A stretch of 41,286 nucleotides of DNA, taken from the NCBI GenBank assembly GCA_028280485.1, contig JANQLS010000129.1, forward strand, positions 1 to 41,286, given 5' to 3'. This DNA is from Planctomycetota bacterium. Its GTDB lineage: Bacteria > Planctomycetota > UBA8108 > JACQVS01. Below the pieces are notes generated by a model. That model made no database searches. It saw only the letters and a program-made list of their open reading frames with translations, and had not been told where the DNA came from. Shown here in pieces: positions 38,698-41,286 of the stretch (position 1 is its first letter; every line of letters begins with the position of its first letter). A program made the translations under genes and the position numbers.

Positions 38698-40611
38698 ATG
38701 AACCTTAAAATTTGGTATCCCTACATCGGGTTTCTCGGATTGTTAGTGCTGATTTTCCTCGCGAATTCAAATTCCGCTGAAAAGAAATTTGATGTCGTTT
38801 GTAACATGGAGGTGAATCAAGGTTGGGGGATTCACAGCAATCATAAGGGCGACCACTACTACTTTTGTAATGAACGATGTAAAGAAGCCTTTGAAGCTCA
38901 ACCCGATAAGTTTTTGGAAACTGTCTGTTTGATTTGTGAAGGTTCGCTTAAGGATAAGAAGAGTTACTCTGCTACTTATCTTGAGAAAGAATATCAGTTC
39001 TGTTCCACAGGGCATCGTTCTCAATTTAAAGAAGATCCCGCCCAGTATTTCATGCATTCTATGTGGGGGATTCCTTCCGAATTTTATTATGCCTCTATCG
39101 CGATTGTGCTCGTCGTTAGCTTTGGACTTTTTGACCTTCTCAGCAGGAGGAATCAAGTACTCAGCTTAGAGTTAGCCCAAAAGCAAAATGGCTTTCCCCT
39201 AAATCGCCTAGATCTATTTTCCTACCCAAAAGTAAAAGCAGCTCTACGGTCTCGGTTCTTTCGGTTTAGTCTACAGTTATTCTTTGTCTTGATATTTGCC
39301 ATCGTCATCATTGCGGGAATCTTTGGAAACCAGAATCCTGCGTTAAACATCGCTCCAATTTTGACCTGGACCATTTGGTGGGGGCTTTTACCGGTCGTCA
39401 TCATTTTTGCGGGAAAGATCTGGTGTTACGTTTGCCCTTGGGACGCCGCCAGTGGTTGGATAGAAAAACTTAGTTTTTGGAAAAAGAGTTCTGATGGCTT
39501 GTCATTGAATAAAAAATGGCCTCGCATTATTCGTAACATCTCTTTGGCTACACTTTTATTCATCGGGCTGACCTGGGTTGAGTTAGGTTTTGGCGTGACC
39601 ATGAAGCCTCGCATTACCGCCTATTTAGCGATATCGATGCTTCTGTTAGCGCTGGTATCCGCACTCTTGTTCGATCGTAAAAGTTTTTGTCGCTATGGGT
39701 GTTTAGTGGGGCGGGTGAGTGGCCTCTACGCAATGTTCTCGGGGACGGAAATTCGGTCTCGCTGTGCGGATACTTGTTTGTCTTGTAAGACTAAAGAATG
39801 TGTCAAGGGAAGTGAAACAGCTTATGGATGCCCAACCTTTCTTTATCCGGGAAAATTAGATAGCAATACTTACTGTATTCAATGTATGGAGTGTGTCCAA
39901 GCTTGCCCCCATGATAATCTCACCATGAACCTCAGACCCCTAGGAGCAGATCTTGAGCATGAAGGTAAACCACGAAGCGATGAGGCTTACTTAGCCTTGC
40001 TGATGCTCTCCATTACGGGATTCCATGGTTTGACGATGACCCCCGTGTGGGCTGAGTTGGTGGCATGGATCCAAGATGGAACTAACTTGGGAAACATCCT
40101 CGCATTTAGTTCTGGTATGTTAGTCATCCTTCTTGCTCCAATTGTGATCTATGCTCTTCTTGTCTACATATCTAAATACTTTGGAACTCAAAATCAGCTA
40201 AAGAGTCTGAGCTACACCGATTACTTTGTTCGGTATGCGTATGCTCTCTTACCCATCGCGCTCTTTTATCATATTGCCCACAATTTAGAGCATCTCCTGA
40301 TGGAGGGGCCTAAAGTAATCGCGCTCATGTCGGATCCCATGGGATGGAATTGGAATCTATTCGGCACGGCTACTTGGTCGATCCCACCTTTGATTTCCTT
40401 GGACAAGTTGTGGTTAGCCCAAATATTTTTAGTTTTGGTGGGGCATGTTTATAGCCTGTGGATTGCACAAAAAACATCTATAAGAATTTTTGGTTCACCT
40501 CGGGCTGCCTTTAAAAGTCAGCTTCCCATGCTCGTGGGGATGATTTTATTTAGTGTATTTAGTTTATGGCTTCTTAAACAACCAATGGAAATGCGCACCT
40601 CAGCTATGTGA
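38698..40611 (+). CDS. YHS-YHS-NapH-like membrane iron-sulfur protein
   Basis: A 637-residue protein. After a signal anchor (residues 1-25) come two YHS/TRASH-like metal-binding modules: DVVCNMEVNQG with YYFCNERCKEAF, and TVCLICEGSL with YQFCSTGHRSQF. A multi-span NapH/NosR-like region follows, with CYVCPWDAASG and CRYGCLVGRVSG, a Cys-rich stretch (CADTCLSCKTKEC) and a [4Fe-4S] motif CIQCMECVQACPHD. At the C-terminus are six or so further helices with conserved His (YHIAHNLEHLL). YHS modules bind copper or other soft metals, so it could link metal handling to electron transfer. It is 17 bases after the NapH-like gene. The exact role is unknown. Confidence 0.8.
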   Translation: MNLKIWYPYIGFLGLLVLIFLANSNSAEKKFDVVCNMEVNQGWGIHSNHKGDHYYFCNERCKEAFEAQPDKFLETVCLICEGSLKDKKSYSATYLEKEYQFCSTGHRSQFKEDPAQYFMHSMWGIPSEFYYASIAIVLVVSFGLFDLLSRRNQVLSLELAQKQNGFPLNRLDLFSYPKVKAALRSRFFRFSLQLFFVLIFAIVIIAGIFGNQNPALNIAPILTWTIWWGLLPVVIIFAGKIWCYVCPWDAASGWIEKLSFWKKSSDGLSLNKKWPRIIRNISLATLLFIGLTWVELGFGVTMKPRITAYLAISMLLLALVSALLFDRKSFCRYGCLVGRVSGLYAMFSGTEIRSRCADTCLSCKTKECVKGSETAYGCPTFLYPGKLDSNTYCIQCMECVQACPHDNLTMNLRPLGADLEHEGKPRSDEAYLALLMLSITGFHGLTMTPVWAELVAWIQDGTNLGNILAFSSGMLVILLAPIVIYALLVYISKYFGTQNQLKSLSYTDYFVRYAYALLPIALFYHIAHNLEHLLMEGPKVIALMSDPMGWNWNLFGTATWSIPPLISLDKLWLAQIFLVLVGHVYSLWIAQKTSIRIFGSPRAAFKSQLPMLVGMILFSVFSLWLLKQPMEMRTSAM

Positions 40612-40635
40612 GTTTGCTACTTGGAGTGACAACAA

Positions 40636-41091
40636 ATGACAACTCAGCAAAGAAACGAAAATACAGAATTATCACTGGAGCCTACTAATGACATCGACAC
40701 TATGACTGATGTACAAGTGTTGGTGGATTCTTTCTACGATAAGGTCAGGGTGGATCCCGACCTTGGTTATATTTTCGACGAAGTCTCTCAAGTGAACTGG
40801 TCGTCTCATTTACCTTTGATGTACTCCTTTTGGGGGGCGATTTTATTAAAAGAGCCCGGTTATTTTGGGAAGCCCTTTCCTATTCATCATAAAGTGAATG
40901 ATCAGCTTAAATCTATCGATAACATCGGCCTTCAGCATTCTCACTTCGACCGGTGGTTAGAACTCTTTAATGACACTGTCGATAGACATTTTGTGGGTGT
41001 TACCGCCGATCAAGCGAAATTGAATGCTCGTCATATAAAAGAACGATTTGAATCTTTAATCATCGGAGATGTTTCGATCCATCGTGTTTAA
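40636..41091 (+). CDS. Group III truncated haemoglobin
   Basis: A 151-residue globin. DVQVLVDSFYDKVRVDPDLG is helix B/C of truncated globins, LMYSFWGAILLKEPGYFGKP is the group III hallmark with the distal-side Trp, and HHKVNDQL plus HFDRWLELFNDTVDRHF hold the proximal-side histidines. Group III members (Campylobacter Ctb type) bind oxygen and NO and are linked to nitrosative stress. It ends the operon 25 bases after the YHS-NapH gene, with TTGGAGTG before the start. As nitrate reduction can produce NO downstream, a protective role is plausible and fits a putative NO-sensing Rrf2 regulator. Repeat copy 3 begins 33 bases after its stop. Confidence 0.9.
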   Translation: MTTQQRNENTELSLEPTNDIDTMTDVQVLVDSFYDKVRVDPDLGYIFDEVSQVNWSSHLPLMYSFWGAILLKEPGYFGKPFPIHHKVNDQLKSIDNIGLQHSHFDRWLELFNDTVDRHFVGVTADQAKLNARHIKERFESLIIGDVSIHRV

Positions 41092-41123
41092 AATTCTTAT
41101 CTTAGGTCCTCAGAGGCGACGTA

Positions 41124-41286
41124 AATTAGTTCCTGTTGATTAAACAGGAACTAAGCCGAGTTGGGTCAACTCGGCCGCGAACGTAGGCTCGTAGAGCCTA
41201 TGTTTAGCGGAGTGCAGACAATTCGAAGAATTGTCGAAACGGTTGAAACGCACTCCCAAGGAGTTTGTTTCAACAGAAACTAATTA
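41124..41286. repeat. Structured multi-hairpin repeat, copy 3 (runs to the window end)
   Basis: It is nearly identical to 5-169 of copy 1, in the same orientation, and cut by the window end just before the last bases of the outer stem. Differences keep pairing: in the third hairpin AACGTAGGCTC pairs with GAGCCTATGTT through a G-U wobble where copy 1 has A-T. One base is missing from the second hairpin loop, and the loop of the terminal hairpin is CAA instead of GAA. It lies directly downstream of the bc-nap operon, where a terminator would be expected. Confidence 0.9.

Overview
The window looks like a piece of a chromosome, probably from a marine or sediment member of the PVC group (Planctomycetota most likely, Verrucomicrobiota possible). 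This rests on gene content, not on a marker gene. There is a giant secreted CotH/LTD/LamG protein ending in a dockerin-like Asp-rich tail, a sulfatase remnant, a Rieske/cytochrome b operon with an added flavoprotein and a giant multihaem cytochrome, and moderate G+C. No rRNA, tRNA or CRISPR array was found.

Layout. 1-172 is a structured multi-hairpin repeat, also present at 23124-23265 and 41124-41286. 173-3992 holds an AT-rich gap, an NTF2-like protein, a beta-repeat membrane protein, a ketopantoate-reductase-like enzyme and the 3' remnant of a sulfatase gene. 4018-11883 is a central-metabolism block on the + strand: an acyl-CoA synthetase/GNAT fusion, PEP synthase, and the two subunits of an NfnAB/SudBA-type ferredoxin:NADP oxidoreductase. 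11864-13417 is a REP/RAYT unit: a Y1 (HUH) transposase gene flanked by two inverted arrays of short TACCTGGTA-containing repeats. 13597-18069 is one secreted 1490-residue protein. 18085-23983 is a small cluster resembling specialised metabolism and its regulators: a luciferase-like monooxygenase fused to a carrier domain, an Rrf2 regulator, a HemN/HemW-like radical SAM enzyme, a halogenase-like flavoprotein and a Crp/Fnr regulator, with a perfect TGTGA-N6-TCACA site in the divergent promoter region. 24227-25279 is selD, with an in-frame UGA (selenocysteine) codon and a SECIS-like hairpin.

25507-41091 is the main system. An NsrR/IscR-type Rrf2 regulator with its own terminator precedes a roughly 15 kb run of ten tightly packed genes: a GltD-like Fe-S flavoprotein, a Rieske protein, a fused cytochrome b, a ten-CXXCH cytochrome c with six tandem monohaem domains, a NapA-like Tat-exported molybdenum reductase, two NapG-like ferredoxins, a NapH-like protein with an extra C-terminal domain, a YHS-YHS-NapH fusion, and a group III truncated globin. 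Within the operon, napB, napC and napD are missing. The likely job, by inference, is respiratory nitrate reduction in which a bc-type complex and a membrane-anchored haem chain deliver electrons to NapA, with the globin handling NO. The promoters of the Rrf2 gene and of the operon share a 15-base motif (13 of 15 identical) over a TATAAA box, which suggests that this regulator controls both.

The two least expected signals are the covarying hairpin repeat, which bounds the window on both sides and lies between convergent genes in the middle, and the bc-Nap operon. Many start sites were moved from the longest reading frame to a start with a better ribosome binding site; this is stated in each entry.
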